From positions 56,724-120,723 of the forward strand of contig NZ_KB899991.1 of NCBI RefSeq assembly GCF_000378505.1: a stretch of DNA of 64,000 bases, written 5' to 3'. The translations under genes and the position numbers were made by a program. Under the pieces are notes generated by a model. It was not told the origin of the DNA, ran no database searches, and saw only the letters and a program-made list of their open reading frames with translations. The stretch is from Modicisalibacter luteus DSM 23508 (lineage in GTDB: Bacteria > Pseudomonadota > Gammaproteobacteria > Pseudomonadales > Halomonadaceae). Each line of letters starts with the position of its first letter. The stretch's first letter is position 1. Of this stretch, positions 53,435 through 63,449 are shown piece by piece.

Positions 53435-54378
53435 GCCTTGGTGAGCGTTTCGACGATCCAGGATACCACTGCATCGCCATCGGCATTGACACAGACATCC
53501 ACCATAGGTGTGCTGGACCAGCGTTCTCCCAGGAAGGGACGTCCCTCCGGCGCAAAGATGGTCTGTCCTTCGGCATATCCTTCGGTAGCAACGGTCAGAT
53601 GGCCGCGTGCCGTGGTGAAAAGTTCGGGCTTCATCAGCCAGGCAATAGCGCAGCTATCATGTGGGCAACAGCCATCGATGCCTAGCGCTCCGCGGTAAAA
53701 ATCGCTGTAAAAGCGGTAACTGCCGGCAAGTACCTGGCCCAGTTCGCCTTGGGCACGGGCGATCTTCTCCATATCGGCAGGGCTCAGCACACAACGGTGG
53801 GTTGCATCGAGCCCTACCAGCGTTAGTGGCCATCCTGCGGTTAATACACGTGAGGCGGCATGTGGGTCGTTGAACATGTTGGCTTCGGCGACCGGAGTGA
53901 CATTACCGCCCTCGCGGATCGACCCCCCCATGATGACTACTTGCCTCACCTTGTCGATAATGCTTGGATCGATCTGTAGTGCTGCAGCCAAATTTCCCAC
54001 GGGGCCGACAGCAACCAGGGTGATTTCATTGGGTCGCGCATTCACTTGCTCCACAATGAACTCTGCAGCGCTCATGTCCAGCGCCTGCCCGTTGATAGCG
54101 GGCAGTTCGATGTTTCCAAGGCCATTGGCGCCGTGAATATGGGCCGGGGCTGGGTGCTTCGCCTTGACTAAAGGGGCGGCTGCGCCTTGGGCAACAGGAA
54201 TTTTCTGCCCGGCCAACTCGGAAAGCAGCAAGGCGTTATGGGTTGCCGTGCCAATATCAACGTTACCGTACGTCGTTGTCATTCCGAGGAGTTCGATATC
54301 GGGATGGGTCAGTGCGATAGCAATGGCTTGTGCATCGTCGACGCCTGGGTCGGTATCGAAGATGATCGGTGTCGGCAT
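53410..54378 (-). CDS. Ribonucleoside hydrolase (IunH/Rih family)
   Basis: A 322-residue calcium-dependent enzyme that splits ribonucleosides into base and ribose. Metal-binding cluster: IIFDTDPGVDDAQAIAIA, with a later aspartate in PHDSCAIAW. Other blocks: TTTYGNVDIGTATHNALLL and VGPVGNLAAALQIDP. Cytosolic, no signal peptide. It follows a ribokinase and a 2-hydroxyacid dehydrogenase on the same strand in the order dehydrogenase, kinase, hydrolase, suggesting nucleoside catabolism to ribose 5-phosphate. No transporter of the pathway is in the window. Confidence 0.93.
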   Translation of the reverse strand: MPTPIIFDTDPGVDDAQAIAIALTHPDIELLGMTTTYGNVDIGTATHNALLLSELAGQKIPVAQGAAAPLVKAKHPAPAHIHGANGLGNIELPAINGQALDMSAAEFIVEQVNARPNEITLVAVGPVGNLAAALQIDPSIIDKVRQVVIMGGSIREGGNVTPVAEANMFNDPHAASRVLTAGWPLTLVGLDATHRCVLSPADMEKIARAQGELGQVLAGSYRFYSDFYRGALGIDGCCPHDSCAIAWLMKPELFTTARGHLTVATEGYAEGQTIFAPEGRPFLGERWSSTPMVDVCVNADGDAVVSWIVETLTKAQDTTKAS

Positions 54379-54456
54379 GATGAGCTTCCTTGGTTAAATA
54401 TGTGTCGGGGCGTGATTTTGCCTTGAGCCAGCGACTGGCCAGTCAGGTGCTCAATG

Positions 54457-55371
54457 CTAAAGAAGTTCCAGCTGGGGCCAGTCCTTGGCGACATCGAGAA
54501 CTTCGCTGAGTACAGGAATGCTGGGAGCAGCTCCTTCGCGCTGCACGCACAATGCTGCTGCAGCACTGGCCAGGCGCAAGGCCGCTAACGGATTAGTATC
54601 GTTTTGTCTCGCTGCCATGAAGTAGCCAATGAAGGTGTCGCCAGCCGCCGTGGTGTCCTTCGGGGTAACGCTGTGAGCAGGCAATTTGTATTGCGTGTCC
54701 CCATTAAGATACCAAACTCCCTCACTGCCGAGTGTAAGCACGACTTCTACGTGGGGTAGTCGCTCACGCACCGTCTCTGCCAATACCTGGGTAGTGGCCT
54801 GGTCGTCTAGGCCGACGAGTGAGGCAGCTTCGCCTCGGTTGAGAAACAGCAATTGGCAAGCATCGAGGGGAAGGTGTAACACACTAGCTGTCATCGGGGC
54901 AGGGTTGAATGCTATGCGCATGCCACGCTCTGCAGCGAGGGTCATTATCTTACCCATGGCATTGCATTCGTTTTGAAGAAGCAGCCAATCTCCCATATTT
55001 ACAGAGGAGACGAGCGCGTTCTGCTGGGCGTCAGTAAAACCGTGATTGGCCCCTGGGTGAATGATGATCGCGTTTTCGCCACGATCCTCGACTTGGATGA
55101 TGGCATGACCACTGGAGTCGGCCGTCAGCTCGATGTGGGCGATATTGACCCCCGCTGAGGAGAGGGTTTCAAGCACCCAGCGATCGCTTTGACCCAAGCG
55201 CCCCCAATGGACAACCTTGCCACCAGCACGGGCGATGGCCAAGGACTGGTTTGCCCCCTTGCCACCGAGAACCTGACGGTAGCCATGACTCGACAGGGTC
55301 TCTCCCGGTCTGACGAGGTGAGAGACACGGTAGACGTGGTCGATATTTATCGAACCATAGTTATAGAGCAT
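54457..55371 (-). CDS. rbsK: Ribokinase
   Basis: A 304-residue PfkB-type kinase that phosphorylates ribose freed by the nucleoside hydrolase downstream. Motifs: YGSINIDHVYRVSHLVRPGE at the start, GGKGANQSLAIARAGG (substrate), and TTAAGDTFIGYFMAA with the catalytic aspartate. It lies between the hydroxyacid dehydrogenase (119 bp upstream) and the nucleoside hydrolase (78 bp downstream). Confidence 0.93.
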   Translation of the reverse strand: MLYNYGSINIDHVYRVSHLVRPGETLSSHGYRQVLGGKGANQSLAIARAGGKVVHWGRLGQSDRWVLETLSSAGVNIAHIELTADSSGHAIIQVEDRGENAIIIHPGANHGFTDAQQNALVSSVNMGDWLLLQNECNAMGKIMTLAAERGMRIAFNPAPMTASVLHLPLDACQLLFLNRGEAASLVGLDDQATTQVLAETVRERLPHVEVVLTLGSEGVWYLNGDTQYKLPAHSVTPKDTTAAGDTFIGYFMAARQNDTNPLAALRLASAAAALCVQREGAAPSIPVLSEVLDVAKDWPQLELL

Positions 55372-55490
55372 GCGTTTTCCTGGCTCTTGCGCCTCAGAAA
55401 TAGTCTTCGAAAATGCCCCGGTTGGTTCCCAGTATTGTTATCGGGGCATAGCGATGCAAGAGGGGCTTTTTATACCGTTAACTTTATTTA

Positions 55491-56435
55491 TTACCCGGTA
55501 TATTCACATTTCCATGTCCGAATGTTTTCGATGGTTAACGTGACAATTTTTTGGCGTGCCTCAGGGCTTATCCAGGCACTATGTGGTGTTACAATCAGGT
55601 TAAGGGATTCCTGCATGGCATCAATCAAGGCATGGCCCTGTCGGGGCGGCTCCTGCGGCAGCACATCAACACCAAGCCCACCAAGCCTTGCTTCTCGCAG
55701 TGCCTTTAGCGCTGCCTCCTCATCAATGACACCGCCACGCGCACAGTTGATCAACAAAGCGTCGCGCTTCATCTCCCTCAACAGCATGTCATTGACCAAG
55801 TGGTGGGTAGCATCGGTCAGTGGGCAGTGAAGGCTTATCACATCGGCGCTAGCAGCCAGTTGTTGCAGCGGGGGGCGTTCATCGGCGTCTTCGTTGCCAG
55901 GCCGGGCGGCAAAGACCACATCCATGCCAAAAGCACTGGCAAGCCGAGCAACTGCATTTCCAAGCACGCCACTGCCTACGATAACCAAGCGCTTGCCGGA
56001 AAGCTGCAAGGTCCGATGGCCCAGCAAACAGAAAAAAGGGCTTTGCTCCCATTGCCCGGCAGCCACATCACGCTGATAAAGAGGAAGGCGGTTGGCTAGT
56101 GCCAGGATGAGCATCAAGGTGTGCTGAGCCACGCTTTCCGTTCCATAGGCAGAAACGTTACGGACGGCAATGCCAAGGCGCTCTGCTGCTGCCATGTCGA
56201 TGTTGTTGGTACCGGTCGCTAGAACGCAGATCAACTTGAGCTGAGGTAGGCTGGCCAGCAACTCTCCTTTGAGTACTACTTTGTTGACCATGACAATATC
56301 TGCATCTTTAAGGCGCTCCTGACATTCATCCGGCGACGTCAGGGAGTGAACTGTCAATTCCTCCACCTCGTGTCGCAATGGTGTCAGGTCGATATCGTCC
56401 CCCATGGTGGCGGCGTCCAGAATCACAGCTTTCAT
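55491..56435 (-). CDS. D-2-hydroxyacid dehydrogenase (NAD(P)-dependent)
   Basis: A 314-residue reductase related to glycerate and hydroxypyruvate dehydrogenases. NAD fold: LVIVGSGVLGNAVARLASA (GxGxxG); catalytic arginine in INCARGGVIDE, glutamate in DVLPQEPPRQG, histidine in LIVTPHSAWISPEA. The start at 56435 (MKAVILDAATMGDD) follows GGAGAG. As first gene of the ribose group it may handle a glycolate, glycerate or related acid formed from sugar breakdown; substrate not predictable. Divergent from the fmdB-aspS promoter. Confidence 0.87.
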   Translation of the reverse strand: MKAVILDAATMGDDIDLTPLRHEVEELTVHSLTSPDECQERLKDADIVMVNKVVLKGELLASLPQLKLICVLATGTNNIDMAAAERLGIAVRNVSAYGTESVAQHTLMLILALANRLPLYQRDVAAGQWEQSPFFCLLGHRTLQLSGKRLVIVGSGVLGNAVARLASAFGMDVVFAARPGNEDADERPPLQQLAASADVISLHCPLTDATHHLVNDMLLREMKRDALLINCARGGVIDEEAALKALREARLGGLGVDVLPQEPPRQGHALIDAMQESLNLIVTPHSAWISPEARQKIVTLTIENIRTWKCEYTG

Positions 56436-56482
56436 GCGCAGTCTCTCCAAGGCGGGTTCGGGTATTGTTAGTGCTTGCGGCC

Positions 56483-56513
56483 TTGCCCGTCAGGGGCCGC
56501 AACACGCTATAAT
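56483..56513 (+). promoter_or_regulatory. Sigma-70 type promoter for fmdB-aspS
   Basis: TTGCCC (56483-56488) and a perfect TATAAT (56508-56513), spacer 19 bp (slightly long). It lies 108 bp upstream of the FmdB gene. Probably drives fmdB, aspS and possibly yebC. Confidence 0.6.
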
Positions 56514-56620
56514 ATGCGGCTCGCAAGGCAGGCTTGGAAATTGCTTCGACTGGCCGCATATTGCAACCACCGCATGCTACTTCGCCTGCGGTCGTGTTAT
56601 GTCACAGAGTGATAAGAACC

Positions 56621-56872
56621 ATGCCCATCTACGAATATGAGTGCAAGGCCTGTGGCCATCGTCTCGAAAAATTGCAGAAGGTCAGCGCCACCCCGTTAAC
56701 GGAGTGTCCCGACTGTGAGAAACCCGAACTTGCGCGGTTGATATCCGCCGCAGGGTTCCGCCTAGCTGGAGGCGGCTGGTACGAAACCGATTTCAAGTCA
56801 GGCGACAAGAAGAACCTGGCCGGCGACAGTGACAAGTCTGCGCCGAGTAAGGAAAGCAAGGCGACCGCCTGA
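56621..56872 (+). CDS. FmdB-family zinc-ribbon protein
   Basis: An 83-residue protein starting MPIYEYECKACGHRLEKLQK and containing two CxxC pairs (CKAC, CPDC), the FmdB/CxxC_CXXC_SSSS zinc ribbon, then a glycine-rich, lysine/serine tail. Such genes often sit directly upstream of aspS in gammaproteobacteria, as here (59 bp). Function unknown; a nucleic acid or protein binding role is assumed in the family. Confidence 0.88.
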   Translation: MPIYEYECKACGHRLEKLQKVSATPLTECPDCEKPELARLISAAGFRLAGGGWYETDFKSGDKKNLAGDSDKSAPSKESKATA

Positions 56873-56931
56873 CGTTCCTGCCGGCAGATGGCCGGCAGGG
56901 CTCATACGAAAGCAACTGAACAGGATTTGAC

Positions 56932-58713
56932 ATGCGCAGCCATTATTGCGGCCAGTTGAACGAGACCCAGGTGGATGAAGAGGTCACGCTGTGTGGATGG
57001 GTACACCGCCGCCGTGATCACGGGGGCGTAATCTTTCTCGACTTGCGCGATCGCGATGGAATCGCCCAGGTCGTCGTTGATCCCGACACCCCCGAAGCGT
57101 TCGCGACCGCTGACCGTGCACGTAACGAATATGTGCTGCGCATTAGTGGCCGGGTTCGGCTGCGTCCTGAAGGGACACAGAATCCCAACATGCCGACCGG
57201 CTTGATTGAAGTCCTGGCCAAGCAGGTTGAAGTGTTGAACACTGCGGCAACTCCGCCGTTTCAGCTAGACGAACACGGCAAGGTCGGTGAAGAGGTGCGC
57301 TTGAAGCATCGCTATATCGACCTGCGTCGCCCCGAGATGATTGACAAGCTACGTCTGCGCTCGCGTATTTCTCACAGTGTTCGTGCTTATCTCGAAGGTG
57401 AAGGGTTTCTGGATATCGAGACGCCAATCCTGACCCGGGCTACGCCGGAAGGGGCACGCGATTATCTGGTGCCAAGTCGTACCCATCCCGGCCATTTTTT
57501 CGCACTGCCTCAATCCCCGCAGCTTTTCAAGCAACTGCTGATGGTGTCCGGCTTCGATCGTTATTATCAGATCGCCAAGTGCTTCCGGGACGAGGATCTG
57601 CGCGCCGATCGCCAGCCCGAATTCACCCAGATCGACCTCGAAGCTTCGTTCGTCGATGAAAACGACGTCATGGCCATTACAGAGCAGATGATTCGTCAGC
57701 TGTTCGCCGATGTCCTCGAGGTCGAGCTGCCCGAATTCCCGCGCATGCCGTATGCCGAGGCCATGCAACGCTATGGTTCCGACAAGCCGGACCTGCGCAT
57801 TCCGCTGGAACTGGTTGATGTCGATGATCTGATGAAGGGGGTCGACTTCAAGGTCTTCTCCGGCCCGGCCAATGCTGACGATGGTCGAGTGGCGGCGCTC
57901 AAGGTCAGTGGCGGTGCCAAGCTGACCCGCAAGGAAATCGATGACTACACCAAGTTCGTGGGCATATACGGTGCCAAAGGGCTTGCCTGGATCAAGGTCA
58001 ACGAACGGGCCAAGGGTCTCGAAGGGTTACAGTCGCCAATCGTCAAGTTTATGGAAGACATCGTCGAGACGCTGCTGGATCGGGTAGACGCCAAAGACGG
58101 TGACATCATCTTCTTTGGTGCAGATAAGGTGCGTGTCGTTAATGAAGCACTGGGTGCGTTGCGTGTCAGGTTGGGTAACGACCTCAATCTATACACCCAG
58201 GCGTGGGCACCGCTATGGGTAGTCGACTTCCCGATGTTCGAGGCCGACGATGCCGGACGTCTGTCCGCTCTCCATCACCCGTTTACGGCGCCGTCCTGCT
58301 CGCCGGACGAACTCAGGGCCAGCCCGTCCACAGCCCTGTCCCGTGCCTACGATATGGTACTGAACGGCACCGAGTTGGGCGGGGGGTCGATTCGTATCCA
58401 CGACCAGGCGATGCAACGGGCTGTCTTCGAGGTGCTCGGTATCGGTAATGAAGAGGCCGAAGAGAAGTTCGGTTTCCTGCTCGACGCCCTGCAGTACGGC
58501 GCGCCGCCGCATGGCGGGCTGGCGTTCGGTCTGGATCGCTTGGTCATGTTGATGACTGGAGCGAAAACGATCCGTGAAGTCATCGCCTTCCCGAAGACCC
58601 AGAGCGCCGCGGATCTCATGACCGACGCACCGGGCGAGGTCAGCGCAGACCAGCTCAAGGAACTCAATATCCGTCTACGCCAGAAGGTCAAGGTAACTGC
58701 CGACGAAGAGTAA
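56932..58713 (+). CDS. aspS: Aspartyl-tRNA synthetase, probably non-discriminating (Asp/Asn)
   Basis: A 593-residue bacterial-type class II synthetase: OB-fold anticodon domain ([20 protein letters not shown]), motif 2 ([20 protein letters not shown]), GAD insertion, and motif 3 ([15 protein letters not shown]). A histidine at residue 30 and glycines after it match the Pseudomonas type enzyme that also charges tRNA-Asn, rather than the E. coli discriminating type (leucine here). Members of the non-discriminating group feed GatCAB. A hairpin follows the gene. Confidence 0.96.
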   Translation: MRSHYCGQLNETQVDEEVTLCGWVHRRRDHGGVIFLDLRDRDGIAQVVVDPDTPEAFATADRARNEYVLRISGRVRLRPEGTQNPNMPTGLIEVLAKQVEVLNTAATPPFQLDEHGKVGEEVRLKHRYIDLRRPEMIDKLRLRSRISHSVRAYLEGEGFLDIETPILTRATPEGARDYLVPSRTHPGHFFALPQSPQLFKQLLMVSGFDRYYQIAKCFRDEDLRADRQPEFTQIDLEASFVDENDVMAITEQMIRQLFADVLEVELPEFPRMPYAEAMQRYGSDKPDLRIPLELVDVDDLMKGVDFKVFSGPANADDGRVAALKVSGGAKLTRKEIDDYTKFVGIYGAKGLAWIKVNERAKGLEGLQSPIVKFMEDIVETLLDRVDAKDGDIIFFGADKVRVVNEALGALRVRLGNDLNLYTQAWAPLWVVDFPMFEADDAGRLSALHHPFTAPSCSPDELRASPSTALSRAYDMVLNGTELGGGSIRIHDQAMQRAVFEVLGIGNEEAEEKFGFLLDALQYGAPPHGGLAFGLDRLVMLMTGAKTIREVIAFPKTQSAADLMTDAPGEVSADQLKELNIRLRQKVKVTADEE

Positions 58714-58749
58714 TCTTGCCGTCGGAGTGCCATGGTTTCACATCGCTGA

Positions 58750-58778
58750 GCCGGCATCCCTGTTACAGGGTGCCGGCT
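58750..58778 (+). terminator. Hairpin between aspS and yebC
   Basis: GCCGGCATCCCTG pairs with CAGGGTGCCGGC (one bulged base) around TTA. It is followed by TTACTACC with only a short T stretch, so it may be a weak or attenuating terminator. Confidence 0.55.
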
Positions 58779-58802
58779 TACTACCGTCAAGGGGGACTGC
58801 TC

Positions 58803-59552
58803 ATGGCCGGCCACAGCAAGTGGGCGAACATCAAGCATCGCAAAGCCGCCCAGGACGCCAAGAAAGGCAAGGTATTCACCAAGCTGATCCGCGAGCTGAC
58901 CGTGGCTGCCCGGCAGGGCAGCGGCGAGCCAGCCGATAATCCTCGCTTACGTGCCGCAGTCGACAAGGCGTTGGCTAGCAACATGACCAAGGACACCATC
59001 CAGCGGGCCATTGACCGTGGGGCCGGCAACCAAGATGCCGATGACATGGAGGAGCTGACCTATGAGGGGTACGGCCCCGATGGAGTGGCCATCCTCGTTG
59101 AGTGCATGACCGACAACCGTAACCGTACGGTTTCCGAGGTCCGCCACGCTTTCAATAAGCATGATGGGAATCTTGGTACGTCGGGCTCAGTGGCATTCCT
59201 GTTCAGCAAGCAAGGACGCATGAGATTCCCGCCGGGGTGTTCCGAGGAAGACATCATGGCAGCGGCGTTGGAAGCGGGCGCCGAGGATGTTGTGGCTAAT
59301 GATGATGGTACCTTCGAAGTTGTTACTGATCCTAAAGAGTTCGGAGTCGTCAAGGACGCTCTGGTAGCGTCTGACCTGAATCCACAGAGCAGCGAAGTCG
59401 GCATGTTTCCCGACAGCTATTCACCTATCGTCGATGTCGATACCGCGAGGAAAATCATCAAGCTGGTCGACATGCTGGAAGATCTCGATGACGTACAGAA
59501 TGTCTATTCAAACGCTGATTTCGATGAAGAAGTTCTTGCCAGGCTCGGCTGA
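58803..59552 (+). CDS. yebC: YebC/PmpR-family protein (TACO1 family)
   Basis: A 249-residue cytosolic protein starting [20 protein letters not shown], the family hallmark. Family members act as regulators or as ribosome-associated factors for translation of proline stretches. Further blocks: [19 protein letters not shown] and [26 protein letters not shown] precedes the ATG. Usual position between aspS and ruvC. Confidence 0.96.
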   Translation: MAGHSKWANIKHRKAAQDAKKGKVFTKLIRELTVAARQGSGEPADNPRLRAAVDKALASNMTKDTIQRAIDRGAGNQDADDMEELTYEGYGPDGVAILVECMTDNRNRTVSEVRHAFNKHDGNLGTSGSVAFLFSKQGRMRFPPGCSEEDIMAAALEAGAEDVVANDDGTFEVVTDPKEFGVVKDALVASDLNPQSSEVGMFPDSYSPIVDVDTARKIIKLVDMLEDLDDVQNVYSNADFDEEVLARLG

Positions 59553-59591
59553 TCGGCTTAGGGCAGGGCGAGTACTTTTGGAGGCGTCCCA

Positions 59592-60131
59592 GTGATCGTG
59601 CTGGGGATCGATCCTGGCTCACGGATTACGGGCTATGGTGTGTTGGACGTGTCTCTAGCCAAGCCACGCTATGTCGCCAGCGGTTGCATACGCATACGGA
59701 ATGACGATTTGGCCCAGAAGCTGGCCCAGGTCTATGCAGGGGTAGCGGAGCTGATTGCTATGTATCGTCCTGCCGAGTTCGCCATCGAGCAAGTTTTCAT
59801 GTCACGCAATGCTGACTCGGCGTTGAAGCTGGGGCAGGCCCGTGGATCTGCCATTGTATGTGCCGCTAACCATGGTCTACCGGTCTACGAGTACGGCCCG
59901 AAACAGGTCAAGCAGGCCGTGACCGGGACGGGCGGCGCGGACAAGCAGCAGGTACAGCATATGGTCACGGCGGTACTCGGCTTGAGCGATATTCCACAGG
60001 CTGATGCGGCTGATGCTCTCGCAATTGCGCTGACTCATGGACATGCCCGGATGGGGCTAGTTCAGCAGGGAAGTTTCGGTGGGCGTCGGCGGGCTACCAG
60101 CCAACGCTGGCGGGACTTTCGCCCCTCCTGA
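59592..60131 (+). CDS. ruvC: Holliday junction endonuclease RuvC
   Basis: A 179-residue resolvase. Active-site acidic residues are visible in [34 protein letters not shown] and [18 protein letters not shown] start after GGAGG. Forms the resolvasome with RuvA and RuvB. A 15-bp perfect palindrome lies 7 bp after its stop. Confidence 0.97.
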   Translation: MIVLGIDPGSRITGYGVLDVSLAKPRYVASGCIRIRNDDLAQKLAQVYAGVAELIAMYRPAEFAIEQVFMSRNADSALKLGQARGSAIVCAANHGLPVYEYGPKQVKQAVTGTGGADKQQVQHMVTAVLGLSDIPQADAADALAIALTHGHARMGLVQQGSFGGRRRATSQRWRDFRPS

Positions 60132-60138
60132 CCGGCTG

Positions 60139-60153
60139 GTGAACAGTGTTCAC
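60139..60153. promoter_or_regulatory. Perfect 15-bp palindrome between ruvC and ruvA
   Basis: GTGAACA-G-TGTTCAC is a perfect inverted repeat with a single central base, in the 88-bp gap before ruvA. A second short inverted repeat (GTCGA/TCGAC) follows. It could be an operator for a dimeric regulator; it does not match the classic CTGT-N8-ACAG LexA site. Confidence 0.5.
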
Positions 60154-60219
60154 ACAGCGCTAGTCAGTCGAACGGTCGACAAGTATAGTGACATCAGTCA
60201 TTAGAAGGATCAGTAAGGC

Positions 60220-60828
60220 ATGATTGGACGCCTGCGAGGCACCTTGATCGAGAAACACCCACCTTGGCTAGTCGTGGACGTGGGAGGCGTCGGGTACGAG
60301 CTCGAAGCTTCCATGAACACGTTGTTGGCTTTGCCCGGGCTCGGGGAGAACGTACAGCTTTTTACGCATCTGAGCATTCGCGAGGACGCTCATCTGCTGT
60401 TCGGCTTCTATAAGGAACCTGAGCGTGCCTTGTTTCGAGCTTTGATCAAGGTCAATGGAGTTGGTCCCAAGCTCGCACTGGCCATTCTCTCGGGCATGGA
60501 GCAGGATCAGTTCATCCGGTGTGTGATGGATAACGACATCAAGGCGCTAACGCGATTGCCAGGGGTGGGCAAAAAAACCGCCGAGCGGTTGGTCGTCGAG
60601 ATGCGAGATAGATTCCCGCATTGGAGTGCTGATCAACAAGGGGAGCTGACGTCTCTGCAATCAGGCGCACCGACGGCAGTCAGTGATCCCTTAGCCGATG
60701 CAGAGGCCGCACTGATCAGCCTAGGCTACAAACCGGCCGAGGCGTCGCGCATGTTGTCCGGGCTTGAGGCCAGCCAATCCACCGAGTCACTCATCAAGAC
60801 AGCACTAAGCCGCAAGCTGGCAGGATAA
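60220..60828 (+). CDS. ruvA: Holliday junction branch migration protein RuvA
   Basis: A 202-residue junction-binding protein forming the tetramer on which RuvB rings act. Blocks: [20 protein letters not shown] at the start, [19 protein letters not shown] [15 protein letters not shown] and [16 protein letters not shown] (two HhH motifs), and the C-terminal UBA-like domain [23 protein letters not shown] upstream. Usual position before ruvB (9 bp). Confidence 0.97.
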   Translation: MIGRLRGTLIEKHPPWLVVDVGGVGYELEASMNTLLALPGLGENVQLFTHLSIREDAHLLFGFYKEPERALFRALIKVNGVGPKLALAILSGMEQDQFIRCVMDNDIKALTRLPGVGKKTAERLVVEMRDRFPHWSADQQGELTSLQSGAPTAVSDPLADAEAALISLGYKPAEASRMLSGLEASQSTESLIKTALSRKLAG

Positions 60829-60837
60829 ACGGTAACC

Positions 60838-61878
60838 ATGATCGAAAGTGACCGTCTGATTGCTGCCGATCCCCAAACGGGAGAAGTCCGCGCAGACCAT
60901 GCTATCCGACCTCAACGGCTGGCCGACTACATCGGCCAGCCGCGAGTTCGTGAGCAGTTGGATATCTTCATCGCAGCGGCGCGGCAGAGAGGCGATAGCC
61001 TCGACCACACCTTGGTCTTTGGCCCCCCGGGGCTGGGCAAGACGACCTTGGCGAATATCATCGCCGAGGAGATGGGCGTCGATATCAAGTCCACTTCTGG
61101 CCCAGTGCTTGAGCGAGCCGGAGATCTGGCAGCCATGCTGACAAATCTTCAGCCCGGAGACGTGCTGTTCATAGATGAAATCCACCGTCTTCCGGCTGCC
61201 GTCGAGGAAGTTCTGTATCCCGCCATGGAAGATTTCCAACTGGATATCATGATTGGCGAAGGGCCAGCAGCACGCTCGATAAAGCTTGATCTACCTAAAT
61301 TCACTCTGGTGGGAGCGACTACCCGCGCCGGCTTGTTGACTTCCCCTTTACGAGACCGCTTCGGTATCGTCCAACGTCTCGAGTTCTACGATATCGACGA
61401 ACTCACCGAGATTGTCGCGCGCTCGGCACGTTTATTAGGCATCGAGGCCCAGGGAGGGGGAGCTGCAGAAATCGCTCGGCGAGCCCGAGGTACCCCTCGC
61501 ATTGCCAATCGCCTGTTGCGGCGCGTACGCGACTACGCTGAAGTGCGTGGTGACGGCCGGTTAACGAAGGATATAGCCGACCTTGCGTTAAACATGCTGC
61601 ATGTCGACACGCATGGACTAGACCACATGGATCGGCGTCTGCTGCTTGCTATGATCGAGAAATTCGATGGTGGCCCAGTGGGCGTTGACTCCCTGGCGGC
61701 GGCGATCAGCGAAGAGCGGGATACCATTGAGGATGTCATAGAGCCTTACCTGATCCAGCAAGGTTTCATGTTGCGCACCGCTCGTGGTCGTATGGTGACG
61801 CGCCAAGCTTACCTGCATTTCGGCTTGGCAGCAGAAGATGGGGTGCCCGACGCCATGGGTGAGGAGCTACGCTCATGA
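60838..61878 (+). CDS. ruvB: Holliday junction branch migration ATPase RuvB
   Basis: A 346-residue AAA+ motor. Motifs: [20 protein letters not shown], Walker [15 protein letters not shown], Walker [11 protein letters not shown], sensor 1 [19 protein letters not shown], and C-terminal winged helix [19 protein letters not shown]. Its end overlaps ybgC by ATGA at 61875-61878. Confidence 0.98.
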   Translation: MIESDRLIAADPQTGEVRADHAIRPQRLADYIGQPRVREQLDIFIAAARQRGDSLDHTLVFGPPGLGKTTLANIIAEEMGVDIKSTSGPVLERAGDLAAMLTNLQPGDVLFIDEIHRLPAAVEEVLYPAMEDFQLDIMIGEGPAARSIKLDLPKFTLVGATTRAGLLTSPLRDRFGIVQRLEFYDIDELTEIVARSARLLGIEAQGGGAAEIARRARGTPRIANRLLRRVRDYAEVRGDGRLTKDIADLALNMLHVDTHGLDHMDRRLLLAMIEKFDGGPVGVDSLAAAISEERDTIEDVIEPYLIQQGFMLRTARGRMVTRQAYLHFGLAAEDGVPDAMGEELRS

Positions 61879-62300
61879 CTTCCCCATTCAGCGTGCCGAT
61901 CCGCGTCTATATCGAAGATACCGATGCAGGCGGTATCGTTTACTACGTCAATTACCTCAAGTATATGGAGCGGGCTCGCAGCGAATGGCTTAGGCAGTAC
62001 GGTTTGACGCAGCAGGCGCTGTTGGATGGTGGGACCCAACTGGTCGTACATCAGCTGACATGTCGCTATGCCAAGCCTGCCCGACTTGATGACGAGCTAC
62101 ATGTTACCGCCCAGGTTACCGAACATTCCTCCTGTCGACTCGCGTTTCATCAGCGGGTCATGGCGCACGGGGAACCCCTTTGCGAAGCGGACGTCCATAT
62201 CGCCTGCGTGGACGCTGTACGACTTCGTCCAACACGGTGGCCGTCGGCTCTGGCCGCGGTCCTGACGACTACTTCAGTACCATTACGAGGACACCCGTGA
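61875..62300 (+). CDS. ybgC: Tol-Pal associated acyl-CoA thioesterase YbgC
   Basis: A 141-residue hotdog-fold thioesterase acting on acyl-CoA, linked with the Tol-Pal system and phospholipid metabolism. The active site is [20 protein letters not shown], with the conserved aspartate and the NYxxYxE pattern. It overlaps ruvB at the start and tolQ at the end (GTGA), so the ybgC-tolQRA operon is continuous with ruvCAB. Confidence 0.95.
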   Translation: MTSPFSVPIRVYIEDTDAGGIVYYVNYLKYMERARSEWLRQYGLTQQALLDGGTQLVVHQLTCRYAKPARLDDELHVTAQVTEHSSCRLAFHQRVMAHGEPLCEADVHIACVDAVRLRPTRWPSALAAVLTTTSVPLRGHP

Positions 62301-62983
62301 ACGACTCCATGTCCATTCCTCATCTGATCATGAACGCCAGCCTTGTGGTGCAATTGGTCATGTTGTTACTGCTGGCCGCTTCCATCGCTTCCTGGGTCGT
62401 GATATTCCAGCGCAGTATTGTGCTGCGACGCGCCAAAAGAGCGCACCGCGCCTTTGAGGATAAATTCTGGTCAGGTGTCGACCTGAATGAACTGTATCGC
62501 GAAAAATCACCAGAGCAGGAAGTTGTCGGCGCCGAACATATCTTTCGCTCCGGATTTCGTGAGTTCAACCGCCTGACGACTAAGACGCGTAACTCACAGG
62601 CTATTCTGGATGGCGTCCAGCGTGCCATGCGTGTAGCTTGGTCCCGGGAAGAGGAGCGTCTCAACCTGCACTTGATCTTTCTGGCAACCGTCGCCTCGGC
62701 GAGTCCCTATATCGGCCTGTTCGGTACGGTCTGGGGAATCATGGGGTCTTTTCAGAGTCTTTCCATGGCTCAGCAGGCGACGCTTTCTACCGTGGCGCCC
62801 TGGATTGCCGAGGCGCTGATAGCCACTGCCATGGGGCTGTTTGCCGCGATTCCCGCCGTCATTTTCTATAATCGTCTCTCGGCGTCTTCCAACCGTGTGC
62901 TCGGACAGTACGAGGACTTTGCCGAAGAATTCCACTCCATCCTGCATCGCAATTTGCAGGGCCGTGAGCGCGAAGCCGCCTGA
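62297..62983 (+). CDS. tolQ: Tol-Pal system proton channel subunit TolQ
   Basis: A 228-residue inner-membrane protein with three transmembrane segments: LVMLLLLAASIASWVVIF, TVASASPYIGLFGTVWGIMG and LIATAMGLFAAIPAVIFYN. With TolR it forms the proton-driven motor for outer-membrane constriction. The GTG at 62297 overlaps the ybgC stop and has ACGAGG before it; longer upstream frames are shadows of ybgC. Confidence 0.96.
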   Translation: MNDSMSIPHLIMNASLVVQLVMLLLLAASIASWVVIFQRSIVLRRAKRAHRAFEDKFWSGVDLNELYREKSPEQEVVGAEHIFRSGFREFNRLTTKTRNSQAILDGVQRAMRVAWSREEERLNLHLIFLATVASASPYIGLFGTVWGIMGSFQSLSMAQQATLSTVAPWIAEALIATAMGLFAAIPAVIFYNRLSASSNRVLGQYEDFAEEFHSILHRNLQGREREAA

Positions 62984-62999
62984 TTAAGGGAGTCGTACC

Positions 63000-63440
63000 A
63001 TGCTGGGTCCATACAATCGCGGGCCGCGACGTAAACCCATGGGCGAAATCAACGTCGTTCCATTTATCGACGTGATGTTGGTGCTGCTGGTCATTTTCAT
63101 GATTACCGCGCCGATGTTGACCCAGGGGGTGCAGGTCGATTTGCCCCAGGTGAGCTCCGAGCCGATTGAAAATCTTGAGGATCGAGAGCCAATCATCGTT
63201 TCCGTTGATAAAGAAGGGCAGTACTTCATTTCTCTGGGTGAGGAAGACACCTCTGTCTCGCTCGAGGAGATCAGTGACAAGATCATCATTATTCTGCAGC
63301 GCCGCCCCGATACGCCTGTTCTGGTTCGAGGCGATCGCAATGTGCCATACGGTCAGGTCGTGACATTGATGAGTACTCTTCAAATCGCGGGCGTTCCCAA
63401 TGTTGGGCTGATTTCCGAGCCTCCTCCTGGTGAAAGCTGA
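63000..63440 (+). CDS. tolR: Tol-Pal system protein TolR
   Basis: A 146-residue protein with one transmembrane segment (INVVPFIDVMLVLLVIFMIT) that holds the conserved channel aspartate, and a periplasmic part ending in a helix-strand dimer domain (VRGDRNVPYGQVVTLMSTLQ). AGGGAG lies upstream of the ATG. Between tolQ (16 bp) and tolA (9 bp). Confidence 0.96.
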   Translation: MLGPYNRGPRRKPMGEINVVPFIDVMLVLLVIFMITAPMLTQGVQVDLPQVSSEPIENLEDREPIIVSVDKEGQYFISLGEEDTSVSLEEISDKIIIILQRRPDTPVLVRGDRNVPYGQVVTLMSTLQIAGVPNVGLISEPPPGES

Positions 63441-63449
63441 GTAGACACG

